A stretch of 18,908 nt of DNA from Methylococcaceae bacterium. Lineage in GTDB: Bacteria; Pseudomonadota; Gammaproteobacteria; Methylococcales; Methylococcaceae. Positions within the stretch are counted from its first letter, which is position 1, and the number at the start of each line of letters is the position of its first letter. Shown here in pieces: positions 6,656 through 15,335 of the stretch. The translations under genes and the position numbers were made by a program. The stretch spans positions 1 through 18,908 of the forward strand of contig SXQV01000230.1 of assembly GCA_005792805.1 (NCBI GenBank), read 5' to 3'. The notes beneath the pieces are model-generated. The model was given only the letters and a program-made list of their open reading frames with translations. It did no database searches and was not told where the DNA came from.

Positions 6656-8091
6656 GACGGGCACTGATCGCCTGTTGCGGCGGCGTGCTGTTGACCGGCT
6701 GCATGGTCGGGCCGGATTACCGGTTGCCCGAGGTCAAAACGCCTTCCAGGTATGCCGGTGCCCAGAATCATCACAATATCGCGCCGCCGGATGACTGGTG
6801 GAAAGTCTTCGAGGATCCAATCCTGAACCGGCTGATCAAGGAGGCCGCCGCCTTCAATCTGGATGTCAAACAAATCTCGCAGCGTATCCTGATGGCGCGT
6901 GCTGAGCGGCAGCGTACCCTTGCGGCGGGACTTCCCAGTGTGGGCGGCAAGCTCAATGCCAGCCAGCGCCGCAATGACTTCATTACCGGCAGTGGCGGTG
7001 CGAACAATCCGGCGTCGGGCGGTTATTTCGGCAATAGCCTGATTGACATCATTCAGTCGGGGTTTGATGTGCAGTGGGAAATCGATCCTGCGGGTGGGCT
7101 GTTCCGCCGTATCGAGGCGGCTCAGGCCAGCGTGGAAGCGGAGCAGAACAACCGCCGCGCCATTCTGGTTTCGCTGATGGGGGAAGTGGCGCGTCTCTAT
7201 ATCGATATGCGGGCCAACCAGCAGCAGATCGCCATCACGCTGGCCAACCTGGCGGCACAGGAAGATACCCTGAAACTGACCAGCGAGCGCGCTCGTGCCG
7301 GTCTCGACAGTCAGCAGGAGGTGGCACAGCAGCGGGCCCAGGCGGAGACCACGCGGTCCCAGCTTCCCGCTTATGAAATGGCCGCCCGGCTGGATGTCCA
7401 TGCCCTGGCTGCGCTGCTCGGCAGGACTCCTGACACCCTGCTGTACCTGCTGGAAACGGACACCGGGGTACCGGCGGCGCCGACGGGTGTGATTGCGGAT
7501 TTACCTTCAGAACTGCTGCGCCGCCGTCCCGATATCATGCAGTCAGAACGGGAACTGGCCGCCGCGACGGCGGATGTTGGTGCCGCCACGGCAGAGCTTT
7601 ACCCGAAACTGAATCTCACCGCATTTCTGGGCATACAGAACACCAAGTTGTCTGACTTTACGCCGGTCGGCAAGTCCTGGGCGCTGGCTGGCGGATTCAG
7701 TACGCCGATTTTTAACTGGGGACGGATACAGGCCAATATTGACCGAACCCATGCCGGGCAGGAACAGGCTTTGCTGGCTTATAAGCAGAGCATCCTGACG
7801 GCCTTCAAGGAGGTTGAGGACGCCTTGGTGACCTATCAGAAAGAACAGGTCCGCCGCGCCGCATTGCAGCAATCGGTGGAGGCTAATGCGCTGGCGGTCA
7901 AACTATCGGAAGAACGCTATTTACGCGGGCTGACGGCATTTTTGAATGTGCTGGAATCACAGCGGACACTCTATCTGGCGCAAAGCAGTCTGGTGGCGAG
8001 CAATGCCCGGGTGTCGACCAGTCTGGTGGCGCTCTACAAGGCGTTGGGCGGTGGCTGGCAGGCAGTCGAGCCTGACAATCCCTCGCCGTGA
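6652..8091 (+). CDS. NodT-family outer-membrane efflux lipoprotein (TolC-like channel)
   Basis: Outer-membrane exit duct of the pump, 479 residues, a normal length for the family. It begins with a lipoprotein signal and lipobox LLTGC, with Cys17 as the lipidated residue, followed by the characteristic MVGPDYRLPEV. Two OEP repeats form the rest: about residues 50-250, with long coiled-coil helices of the QQQIAITLANLAAQEDTLKL type, and about 265-465, with ERYLRGLTAFLNVLESQRTL. The motif LPSELLRRRPDIMQSERELA is typical of RND-type channel lipoproteins. Here it sits in an ABC operon, translationally coupled to the adaptor gene, so the pump brings its own channel rather than borrowing TolC. It is the last gene of the operon proper. 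Confidence 0.93.
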   Translation: MRRALIACCGGVLLTGCMVGPDYRLPEVKTPSRYAGAQNHHNIAPPDDWWKVFEDPILNRLIKEAAAFNLDVKQISQRILMARAERQRTLAAGLPSVGGKLNASQRRNDFITGSGGANNPASGGYFGNSLIDIIQSGFDVQWEIDPAGGLFRRIEAAQASVEAEQNNRRAILVSLMGEVARLYIDMRANQQQIAITLANLAAQEDTLKLTSERARAGLDSQQEVAQQRAQAETTRSQLPAYEMAARLDVHALAALLGRTPDTLLYLLETDTGVPAAPTGVIADLPSELLRRRPDIMQSERELAAATADVGAATAELYPKLNLTAFLGIQNTKLSDFTPVGKSWALAGGFSTPIFNWGRIQANIDRTHAGQEQALLAYKQSILTAFKEVEDALVTYQKEQVRRAALQQSVEANALAVKLSEERYLRGLTAFLNVLESQRTLYLAQSSLVASNARVSTSLVALYKALGGGWQAVEPDNPSP

Positions 8092-8122
8092 CCCCACGAC
8101 CTGCTATTGTTCGCCCGCATGA

Positions 8123-8140
8123 GCGCTCTTGAAAAGGCGC
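8123..8140 (+). other. Hairpin after the efflux operon
   Basis: In the 98-base gap after the channel gene, GCGCTCTT pairs with AAGGCGC across a GAA loop, seven pairs with one bulged T. No T-run follows, so it is not a classical terminator; it could slow polymerase or protect the 3' end. The YbjN-domain gene begins 50 bases later. Confidence 0.3.
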
Positions 8141-8189
8141 ACTGGGCCGTAAGATTTCAGCGATCCGTTATCACTTCAGAAGCAACCTC

Positions 8190-8699
8190 ATGAACATTCT
8201 TACTACGCTGGCGTATGAAATTCTCTCGGAGTCCGGTTATCCGGTCATCCAGGATGAAGAGCACGAGGGAACAGTGCAGAGCCTGATCAATCTTGAGAGC
8301 GGCACCTTCCGGTTCGAGTTGATGACGGGCTCAAAGGGGCAGGATTTCACGCTGTTTCTGCGGGTGCCCGAGGATATTCCGGAGCCTCACCGGTACGCTG
8401 TCATGGAATTGCTGACACGAATCAATTACCGGCTGGCGGTCGGGCACTTTGAGATAGACCTGGATGACGGCGAAGTCCGCTTTGTCCACCGGCAACTGAC
8501 CGACGGCAAGGCGCCGGGCAGTGACATGCTGCTCACGCTGATGCGTGTCAGTCTGGATGTGGTGGAAACGTGGTATCCCGGCATGATCCGGATTGTCCAT
8601 GATGGCCTGCATCCGCAAGCCGTGATCGCTGGCATCGATGAGGAGCACGGCCATATTGGCCGTTACACTGGCCGTTATCCGAGTCACCGGCTGAATTGA
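8190..8699 (+). CDS. YbjN-domain protein of unknown function
   Basis: A 169-residue cytoplasmic protein without signal peptide or membrane segment. The YbjN (type III secretion chaperone-like) fold is indicated by the order of short conserved elements: FRFELMTG and FTLFLRVPEDIPE, then VMELLTRINYRLAVGHFEID, LDDGEVRFVHRQL, and a final helix with SLDVVETWYPGMIRIVHDG. Members of this family form small alpha/beta folds like CesT chaperones; E. coli YbjN has been linked to stress and motility regulation, but no biochemical activity is established. It lies 98 bases after the efflux operon and converges on the polysaccharide cluster, with three bases between the stops. A functional link to either neighbour is not evident. 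Confidence 0.75.
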   Translation: MNILTTLAYEILSESGYPVIQDEEHEGTVQSLINLESGTFRFELMTGSKGQDFTLFLRVPEDIPEPHRYAVMELLTRINYRLAVGHFEIDLDDGEVRFVHRQLTDGKAPGSDMLLTLMRVSLDVVETWYPGMIRIVHDGLHPQAVIAGIDEEHGHIGRYTGRYPSHRLN

Positions 8700-8702
8700 C
8701 CC

Positions 8703-9857
8703 TCAGCTTCCGGTTGAGAGTAAGCGATGGTAAAGGCCTAGCGTCTGGGCAACCACATGGTCTTCGCTGAATTCCTGCTCGGCGCGCTCCCGGCTACGCT
8801 GGCCCATCTGTGCCCGGCGGACGGGATCGGTTAGCAGGGTTTTCAATGCGGCGGCCAGCGCGTGAGTGTCCCGCGCCGGGACCAGCAGGCCATTGTCACC
8901 GCCGGTGACCACCTCGCGGCAGCCCGGCATATCCGTGGTTACGATGGGCCGGCCAGTGGCGGCCGCTTCCAGCAGAACCTTGGGCACCCCTTCGCCGTAA
9001 TAGGAGGGCAGGCAGACGATATGACTCTGCGCGAGCACGGTGGGCATGTCAGTTCGTTTTCCCCACCATTCGATGTGGCCGGCATCGCGCCAGGCGGCCA
9101 TTTGTTCCGCCGGAATGGATGAGTGATTTTCAGGGTCTGGTTCGCCCACCACCACGAAACGGGCCTGTACGCCGCTTTTACGCAAGAGTTCGGCGGCCTC
9201 GACAAATTCCCGCACCCCTTTATCCCACAGCAGCCGGGCGGCCAAGATGACGATGGGGAGGCCACCGGCAGGTTCGGGCTGTTGTGGAAAGCGGGCCAGA
9301 TCCACGCCCGAACCTCGAATCAGTGTGGCCTGGTCCGGGCTGATTGCGCCGACATCCAGCAGCAGGCGCAGGTCGTCCGGATTCTGGACAATGACCTGGC
9401 CTTGCCCCTTGAGTAGCCAGCGGAAGGCCAGTTTGACGAATTGCCTGAGCCTCCCCGCCCGTTCCCGATCCGCGAAAATGTGGCCCAGCCCGGCCAGAGC
9501 GTTAACCACGTGGGGCGTTCCCGCCAGCCGCGCCGCCAGGCTGCCATAAAGCACCGGCTTCATGGCGACGTTGTGGAGGATGTCGGGCTGTTCCTGTTTG
9601 AGAATGCGGTAGAGCGCCAGGAGGGTACGCCATTCCGACAGCGGGTTTTTGCCGCCCCGGGAGAGACTCAGCGGAATCAGTCTCAGGCCAGCGGCTTCGA
9701 TGACCCCCCCCGGATGGTTAACGCGGGTGGCCACGGCGACGTCATAGCCTGCTGCTCGGGCACCAATGCCCAGCGGCAGCCGGTGCGAGCAGAAGTACCA
9801 GTCTTCAGTAACGAAGAACAGCAGCGTGGGCTTGGTGCGGGCGGATGGCTGTTGCAT
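8703..9857 (-). CDS. GT4 glycosyltransferase, PglA/WbpU-like, last gene of the polysaccharide cluster
   Basis: Retaining nucleotide-sugar glycosyltransferase with GT-B fold, 384 residues. The C-terminal nucleotide-sugar domain carries the EX7E motif EGVPKVLLE (Glu289, Glu297) and AAATGRPIVTTDMPGCREVV. The N-terminal domain has the pattern TEDWYFCSHRLPLG and HNVAMKPVLYGSLAARLAG, as in GT4 enzymes that add GalNAc or related sugars to undecaprenyl-linked acceptors. Donor and acceptor are not readable from sequence. No signal peptide; it should act at the inner face of the inner membrane. It is preceded by the amidotransferase gene with a nine-base gap and is the last minus-strand gene of the cluster. 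Confidence 0.88.
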   Translation of the reverse strand: MQQPSARTKPTLLFFVTEDWYFCSHRLPLGIGARAAGYDVAVATRVNHPGGVIEAAGLRLIPLSLSRGGKNPLSEWRTLLALYRILKQEQPDILHNVAMKPVLYGSLAARLAGTPHVVNALAGLGHIFADRERAGRLRQFVKLAFRWLLKGQGQVIVQNPDDLRLLLDVGAISPDQATLIRGSGVDLARFPQQPEPAGGLPIVILAARLLWDKGVREFVEAAELLRKSGVQARFVVVGEPDPENHSSIPAEQMAAWRDAGHIEWWGKRTDMPTVLAQSHIVCLPSYYGEGVPKVLLEAAATGRPIVTTDMPGCREVVTGGDNGLLVPARDTHALAAALKTLLTDPVRRAQMGQRSRERAEQEFSEDHVVAQTLGLYHRLLSTGS

Positions 9858-9866
9858 GGCGCGGGT

Positions 9867-11870
9867 TTACTGTTCTGCCAGCCAGGCCTGAAACATCAGG
9901 ACATCCCAGAGGTAATAAGACCAGTTGCGTCGCCCAGACTGGTGCTGGATCCATTTCTCCCTGACCAGTACCGGGTTGAGATACCCCTCTGCCTTGAGGC
10001 GCTGGGGTTCGATAAGCGCCTCAGCCCAGTCTTTTAGTGGCCCGCGCAGCCAATGATCAATCGGTACGCCAAAGCCCATTTTGGGCCGGTCAACCAGGGA
10101 CTGCGGGACGTGCTGGTAGAGCACTTGACGCAATGGCCATTTGCCCTGGCCCTGCCGGATTTTCATGCTCAGGGGCAACTGCCAGGCAAGTTCCACCACC
10201 CGGTGATCCAGTAGCGGTACCCGGGTTTCCAGGCTGACACCCATGGCGGCCCGGTCGACCTTTACCAGAATGTCGTCGGGCAGGTAGCTGACCGTGTCGA
10301 GGTACATCATCCGATGTTCGAAATCCCGCAGACCGGGCCACTGGACGGGATCGTTCAGCACGGTCTTCGGCTCCTTGACGCCGCGCACCAGCCGCGCGGG
10401 TTCCTTCCAGTGCGAGAGCAGATCGAGATAAATTTCCTCGGGCTGTTTTGCACCCAGAAAGCTGGACAGTTTGTGGAGCTTGTCGCCAGGGCTGGAGTAG
10501 CGCAGACCGGCTGGCAGCATGAAGCCGAGTCCCCGGAATACCGTGTCCCAGGCATGCGGCGGTACGACGGTGAGGAGTCTGGCCAGGGCGATGCGGAAGT
10601 TGCGGGGTAAAAAGCGCATGCGCCGCCAGAAGCCCATGGCCCAGAAATACCGGTTATAGCCACCAAATAATTCGTCACCCCCGTCACCGGACAGGCTGAC
10701 GGTGACATGCTGCCGGGCCAGCTGGGAGACCAGGAAGGTTGGGATTGGCGAGGACTCGGCAAAGGGCTCGTCGTACAGCCCCGGCAGGCGCGGGATGACC
10801 GACATGGCCTCGCTGGGGGTGACATACAGTTCGGTGTGTTCGGTGCCGAGGTGCCGGGCCACCGCCTTGGCGTGTTCGGCCTCGTTGTACTCTTCCTCGT
10901 TGAAACCGATGGTGAACGTTTTCACTGGCCGGTTCGACTGGGCCTGCATCAGCGCTACCACCAGACTTGAATCATATCCTCCAGAGAGGAAGGCACCGAG
11001 GGGGACATCGGCCACCATCTGTCCTGCCACGGCCTCGCGCAGCGCCGTGTCCAGCATGGCGATGGCCTCGGTTTCGGTGCCGGCAAAGGGGCGCATCTGG
11101 CCGCGCAAGGCGACATCCTTCGCGGTCCAGTAGGAAACGGGCACCCGCTTCGTGCGCTGTTGGCCGAGGACGATATAGGTTCCGGCAGGCAGTTTCTCAA
11201 ACCCCTGATAAATGCTGTAAGGCCCGGGGATATAGCTGTGGCGCATGTACAGGGCGAGCGCTTCGCGGTCGATTGTGCCCTGGAAGGCCGGGTGCTGTTT
11301 CAGCGCCTTTAGTTCAGAACCAAACAGCAGGGTGTTGCCCTGCCAGCCGTAATACAGGGGCTTTTCACCCAGGCGATCACGGGCCAGATAAAGTAATCGG
11401 TCGTGTCGATCCCATAATGCGAATGCAAACATGCCGACGCTTTGTTTCAGCGTTTCTCCCACGCCCCAGGCTTCAATCGCGGCCAGCAGGGTTTCTGTGT
11501 CGGAGTGTCCACGCCAGTCGGGAGTTGAGGGTGTCGCGCCATCGGGAAGACGGTCGAACAACGGATGATCCGGAGAATGGGGTTCAGTCTTCAGTACCTG
11601 ACGTAATGCCAGGTGGTTGTAGATCTCACCATTGAAGGCGATGACATAACGCCCGCTGCGGGACACCATGGGCTGATGTCCGGCGGGTGACAGATCAAGA
11701 ATCGACAGACGCCGATGGCCCAGGGCCACCCCGGTTGCCGGGTCAGTCCAGATGCCGCCATCATCCGGTCCCCGGTGTACCAGAGCCGCCGTCATGCGTG
11801 TGACGATGTCTGACAGCTGCTCGGCTGAGGTGGTCTCTGAACGGTCGAGAAAGCCGGTAAATCCGCACAT
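9867..11870 (-). CDS. asnB: Glutamine-dependent amidotransferase, AsnB family, in a polysaccharide cluster
   Basis: Transfers glutamine-derived ammonia to an AMP-activated carboxylate. The 667-residue protein has the N-terminal class II amidotransferase domain with nucleophile Cys2 (MCGFTGFLD), glutamine-binding Arg53, Asn80 and Glu82 (FNGEIYNH) and Asp124 (GHSDTE). The synthetase domain carries the PP-loop SGGYDSS (296-302) and SLSGDGGDELFGGY (392-405). Compared with E. coli AsnB, about 20 extra residues lie between Glu82 and Asp124. Proteins of this type recur inside O-antigen and capsule loci, where they are thought to amidate uronic acids or other sugar carboxylates, so free asparagine synthesis is the less likely role here. 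The start is fixed by Cys2. It is followed after nine bases by a glycosyltransferase gene. Confidence 0.92.
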   Translation of the reverse strand: MCGFTGFLDRSETTSAEQLSDIVTRMTAALVHRGPDDGGIWTDPATGVALGHRRLSILDLSPAGHQPMVSRSGRYVIAFNGEIYNHLALRQVLKTEPHSPDHPLFDRLPDGATPSTPDWRGHSDTETLLAAIEAWGVGETLKQSVGMFAFALWDRHDRLLYLARDRLGEKPLYYGWQGNTLLFGSELKALKQHPAFQGTIDREALALYMRHSYIPGPYSIYQGFEKLPAGTYIVLGQQRTKRVPVSYWTAKDVALRGQMRPFAGTETEAIAMLDTALREAVAGQMVADVPLGAFLSGGYDSSLVVALMQAQSNRPVKTFTIGFNEEEYNEAEHAKAVARHLGTEHTELYVTPSEAMSVIPRLPGLYDEPFAESSPIPTFLVSQLARQHVTVSLSGDGGDELFGGYNRYFWAMGFWRRMRFLPRNFRIALARLLTVVPPHAWDTVFRGLGFMLPAGLRYSSPGDKLHKLSSFLGAKQPEEIYLDLLSHWKEPARLVRGVKEPKTVLNDPVQWPGLRDFEHRMMYLDTVSYLPDDILVKVDRAAMGVSLETRVPLLDHRVVELAWQLPLSMKIRQGQGKWPLRQVLYQHVPQSLVDRPKMGFGVPIDHWLRGPLKDWAEALIEPQRLKAEGYLNPVLVREKWIQHQSGRRNWSYYLWDVLMFQAWLAEQ

Positions 11871-11897
11871 ACAAGAACCTGTAATAAATGATTGGAT

Positions 11898-11919
11898 GGC
11901 TAAAGCGGTCAGCTTTGCC
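11898..11919 (-). other. Hairpin in the gap before asnB
   Basis: The 78-base gap between a glycosyltransferase gene and asnB holds a stem on the minus-strand RNA: GGCAAAGC pairs with GCTTTAGCC around TGACC, with one bulged A. It ends about 27 bases before the asnB start and has no T-run. It could be an internal processing or attenuation site, in what is the longest gap between the GT2 genes and the end of the cluster, or chance. Confidence 0.3.
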
Positions 11920-11948
11920 TGTCCCGAAGGGTGGTGGCTGTGGTGGGT

Positions 11949-13082
11949 TTAGTCTGCGCGACGGGTATAAAGGGCCGCGTAGTCTTCGATAATGTTCGGT
12001 AACGCATACTCCTGGATGATGCGGTCCCGCGCTTTTTCTCCCCAATGCCGCCGTTTGGCCTGCCCGGCGTCAATCAATGTGGACAGGGCGGTGGACAGGG
12101 CAGCAGCATGCCGGGGAGCCACCGTCAGCCCCGTGTCGCCAATGATCGTGGCCGAATCGCCGACGTCCGTCGCAACGCAGGGCACGCCAGTCGCCATGGC
12201 TTCGCCCAGCACATTGGGGAAGCCTTCCCCCCAGGCTGAGGTGAGTGCCGCGATATCAAGACCCTGATAGAACCCGCGCATCTCCTGAATTTCACCGAGC
12301 AGACGAATGCGACCGCCGAGCCCAAGCTCGTGAATCCGCTGTTGCAGGGCCGTATTCCCGTTGTCCACGTTCAAGCCCGCCAGGACAAACCGCACCCGAT
12401 CATGGCGTGCGGCCACGCTGGCGGCCGCCTGTAAAAAATTATCGTGATCCTTCATCGGGTGATAGCGTGCCGCCAGGCCGATGACGATGTGCTGGTCAGT
12501 AAAACCCCACTCGCGCCGTACCCGATTTCGCGGCAGAGGATCGGGGCTGAAGTCATCGATCCCAAACCCATTGGGGATGAGGATCCGCCTGTCTTTCCGG
12601 AATCCCAGCGCTTCATGTTGCCTGGCACTGGTTGCGGAATTGTAAATGATTCGTCCGGCGGACCCCGAGACCTTTGCCGAGAGCTGGATCAGCCAACGGG
12701 TCAGGCGCTTCTCATGGCCGAGATCATAAAGACTCTGGCGAATATTCCAGAACACTGGCGGATGTCCTGGCGCGAAATGCGCGGCCAGGGAGGCGGCCAG
12801 GTTACCGTGGTACATCCAGCCCTGCAGGATATCCGGTCGTGCAGCCTGGACATGCCGAATGAGCCGCAACAGCCCCGCCGGGTGCGGACGGCCCCGTGGC
12901 AGGTCGACCGTCAGCACGGGGATGCCCATGGCTTCGATGGCGGGGCCGAGCGTACCTTTCCCCATCAGGGAGATTACGGTGGGGTCGAATCGCTCGCGAT
13001 CCAGGCCGGACAGGAGTTTATGGAGCATCCGTTCTGCGCCATGCGCGTAGAGCCCGGTAATAATGTGGCAGACACGGATCAT
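11949..13082 (-). CDS. GT4 glycosyltransferase
   Basis: Retaining GT-B glycosyltransferase, 377 residues. The N-terminal domain opens with a Rossmann strand and the HGAERML loop (14-20), typical of GT4 enzymes of exopolysaccharide and O-antigen loci. The C-terminal domain has the EX7E motif EGFPNVLGE (Glu286, Glu294) followed by GVPCVATDVGDSATIIGDTG. The central IPNGFGIDDFSPD is the usual inter-domain signature. The protein resembles its upstream neighbour along its length, including the VGDSA and GETG/GDTG segments, so the two probably arose by an old duplication. Its ATG overlaps the stop of that neighbour (ATGA, 13079-13082), which implies translational coupling. Sugar specificity is unknown. 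Confidence 0.9.
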   Translation of the reverse strand: MIRVCHIITGLYAHGAERMLHKLLSGLDRERFDPTVISLMGKGTLGPAIEAMGIPVLTVDLPRGRPHPAGLLRLIRHVQAARPDILQGWMYHGNLAASLAAHFAPGHPPVFWNIRQSLYDLGHEKRLTRWLIQLSAKVSGSAGRIIYNSATSARQHEALGFRKDRRILIPNGFGIDDFSPDPLPRNRVRREWGFTDQHIVIGLAARYHPMKDHDNFLQAAASVAARHDRVRFVLAGLNVDNGNTALQQRIHELGLGGRIRLLGEIQEMRGFYQGLDIAALTSAWGEGFPNVLGEAMATGVPCVATDVGDSATIIGDTGLTVAPRHAAALSTALSTLIDAGQAKRRHWGEKARDRIIQEYALPNIIEDYAALYTRRAD

Positions 13083-14203
13083 GCAAGGCGTCCGAATGCG
13101 TTCAGGGTGTTATCGAGCAGTGCGTCAGTACTCAGGTTTGTCTCGATGTGCTGCCGCACTTGCTGCCGCAGCGATTCGCCTTCAAGGCTTAGCCGTTCCA
13201 GCTGGGCTGCAATACCTTCTGCCAGCGCGGCGGGTTGACCCGGCGGTACTACGACACCCGTCTCACCGACCACCCAGGCAGAATCGCCAACAGCCGTAGT
13301 CACACAGGGAGTCCCGCAAGCCATGGCCTCGCCGAGCATATTGGATACGCCCTCGCCAAACAGGGAAGCCGACACGGCCACATCGAGCGCGTTATAGACC
13401 GCCGGCATATCCTGGCGATCACCGGCCCAATGCAAGATTTCTTGCAGTCCCAGTGCGCCGGCCTCGGCCATCAGCATGGCCCGGTAGTTGGCGGAACCCT
13501 CTCCTACGCAGACAAAGCGGGTATCAGGTTGCAGATCTCTCAGCTGGGCAGCAGCCAGTAAAAAGGCCGGGTGGCCTTTCATGGGGTCAAGCCGGCCCAC
13601 CAGTCCAATAAGGGGCTGGTGCGTGCTGATGCCCCACGCGGCGCGCAAGGGTATGCCAGCGGCCCGATCCGGTCGAAAGCGAGTGGTATCAATCCCGTTG
13701 CGGATAACGCTGATCCGATCCGCAGGGAGCCCATTGGCCAAGGCAACGTCCAGCCCGGCCTGAGCGTTTGCAATGATCAAATTCGCCCGCCGGGCCAGGC
13801 GCGTTTCCAGCGACATGGTGATACGGTGAAGCCAGTCATAGCGCGACGGATCCATGTTCGAAGCCCTGAGTCCCCAGACCCGTTTGACGCCAGGGATGAG
13901 TGGCTCCAGAAGACCGTTCAGGAGATTGGCGACCGTCAGGAAGGAATAAAGCACGTCGGGCTGCTCCCGCCGCACTGCCCGAACCAGCCGCCACCAGAAT
14001 GCGGCCGTATCCCAGCGGCCCCGCTTGCCAAGGTCAATGACCGGTACGGCAGCCGCAGTCAGATCGGCCTCCAGTGTGCCGCCACCATAGAAAACCATGA
14101 CCTTGACCGGATGGCCCCGGGCTTTGAGTCCTTTCGCCAGCAGTGCGGCCTGGCGTTCTGCACCCCCGGTGGACAGTGCGCGGATGAGGATAAGTACTTT
14201 CAA
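13079..14203 (-). CDS. GT4 glycosyltransferase
   Basis: Retaining GT-B glycosyltransferase, 374 residues. It begins MKVLILIRALSTGGAERQ, the usual first strand and GGAER loop of the family. IRNGIDTTRFRPD (168-180) marks the start of the donor-binding domain, and EGVSNMLGE (Glu284, Glu292) is the EX7E motif, followed by GTPCVTTAVGDSAWVVGETG. There is no signal peptide or membrane helix. It lies 25 bases after the preceding GT4 gene and overlaps the next by four bases. It is closest in this window to the 11949-13082 product. Donor and linkage are not readable. Confidence 0.9.
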   Translation of the reverse strand: MKVLILIRALSTGGAERQAALLAKGLKARGHPVKVMVFYGGGTLEADLTAAAVPVIDLGKRGRWDTAAFWWRLVRAVRREQPDVLYSFLTVANLLNGLLEPLIPGVKRVWGLRASNMDPSRYDWLHRITMSLETRLARRANLIIANAQAGLDVALANGLPADRISVIRNGIDTTRFRPDRAAGIPLRAAWGISTHQPLIGLVGRLDPMKGHPAFLLAAAQLRDLQPDTRFVCVGEGSANYRAMLMAEAGALGLQEILHWAGDRQDMPAVYNALDVAVSASLFGEGVSNMLGEAMACGTPCVTTAVGDSAWVVGETGVVVPPGQPAALAEGIAAQLERLSLEGESLRQQVRQHIETNLSTDALLDNTLNAFGRLA

Positions 14204-14228
14204 TGCGGGAGGTTCCGGCAGGGTGATT

Positions 14229-15335
14229 TCACGAGCGATGGTTGCTCAACGCTTCAGTCAGTGTTGCTTCCCAGTGCGACGCGATCTGGGCGAGACCGAA
14301 ACGGCTGGTGATATCTGAAGCGGTCGCACCCAATCGGTCTCGTAGAGGTCTGTCGGCCATCAGGCGAGCCATCGCGCCGGCGAGAGCCCTGGAATTTTCA
14401 GGAGGCACGAGTAGGCCATTCTCTCCGTCCTGGATAATTTCCCGTGGGCCCGTTGGACAATCGGTGGCAATCACCGGGAGACCGGCCGCCATGGCCTCGC
14501 ACAGGGCATTGGGAAAGCCCTCGAAGCGCGAGGAGAGAACAAATAAATCACTTTCGCGGAGAGCGGTGGCTGGCGTGCCGATCTGTCCGGGCAGGCTGAC
14601 CGCTCCGGCCAGGTCGGGCTCTCTGCTGCGGGCATCCAGTGTTTCGCGCCATGGGCCTTCCCCATATATGACGAGGCGCCAAGCCTGAAATTCCGGGCGC
14701 AGGCTCGCAAAAGCGTCAAGCAACAGATCAAACCCTTTCTGCTCGCTGAGACGACCCATGGCTACAACCTGAGGGTGTTCTGGCGAGGTTTTTTTTTCGC
14801 TACGGCCAGTGGCCGGTAGAACGGGGTTGGGGATGACCCGGCAACGTGCCTGTAGCCTTGGCGGCAGAGCGTCTCTGGCCCGCTCCGTCAGAACCACGAT
14901 GGTGGCCGCATAACGATAAGCCCAGCGGCGCAAACGGTCCCAGGCCCATTTTATGGGTTGACTGGCCATGTCGATCCGCTCTGAGACAACGACCGGAATG
15001 CCAAGCCCACGACTGGCCAGTAAGGTCAGAACATTGGTCGTATCCAGGAAGCTGATGACAATATCGGGGGCTTCGCGGGCAATGGCACCGCGCAGAACGG
15101 CGAGACGCTTGAGATTGTTTGCCATTGCCGCCAATGGATGCCGGGAGTCAGCAAGCAGGCGCAGCGGACGTTGGGTAATGCGGGCATCCAGGGGAAAGAA
15201 TGGCGGTTGAGTCCCATCATCCAGCGTGAGCAGGCTAATCGTCCAGCCCTGTGTTACCCACTGATTTGCAAGGATGGACATGACCCGCTCGGCCCCACCG
15301 GCCGTGATCGCGGGAATAACCAGAACCAGTTTCAT
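14229..15335 (-). CDS. GT4 glycosyltransferase, PglH/PglJ-like
   Basis: Retaining GT-B glycosyltransferase, 368 residues from the start chosen here. The ATG at 15335 forms an ATGA overlap with the stop of the upstream GT2 gene and opens directly with the family strand MKLVLVIPAITAGGAER. An upstream in-frame start at 15407 would add 24 unrelated residues and a long overlap, so I reject it. The segment DIVISFLDTTNVLTLLASRG and VIPNPV (167-172) resemble GT4 enzymes such as PglH and PglJ, which add GalNAc to undecaprenyl-linked oligosaccharides. The EX7E motif is EGFPNALCE (Glu272, Glu280), followed by GLPVIATDCPTGPREII. HexNAc specificity is a guess from resemblance only. Confidence 0.88.
   Translation of the reverse strand: MKLVLVIPAITAGGAERVMSILANQWVTQGWTISLLTLDDGTQPPFFPLDARITQRPLRLLADSRHPLAAMANNLKRLAVLRGAIAREAPDIVISFLDTTNVLTLLASRGLGIPVVVSERIDMASQPIKWAWDRLRRWAYRYAATIVVLTERARDALPPRLQARCRVIPNPVLPATGRSEKKTSPEHPQVVAMGRLSEQKGFDLLLDAFASLRPEFQAWRLVIYGEGPWRETLDARSREPDLAGAVSLPGQIGTPATALRESDLFVLSSRFEGFPNALCEAMAAGLPVIATDCPTGPREIIQDGENGLLVPPENSRALAGAMARLMADRPLRDRLGATASDITSRFGLAQIASHWEATLTEALSNHRS

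Noticed and set aside
6607..7401. Antisense open frame of 264 codons opposite the adaptor and channel genes
   Set aside because: It is opposite two clear coding genes, has no domain or ribosome site, and is explained by codon bias of the sense strand.
8640..8686. Repeated GGCC-containing segments near the end of the YbjN-domain gene
   Set aside because: Three short GGCC repeats lie within coding sequence encoding HIGRYTGRYPS. They are explained by a repeated Gly-Arg-Tyr peptide rather than a regulatory element.
12444..13238. Plus-strand open frame of 264 codons across two GT4 genes
   Set aside because: It spans the junction of two well-supported minus-strand genes with intact motifs. Its product is low-quality Arg/Pro-rich sequence.
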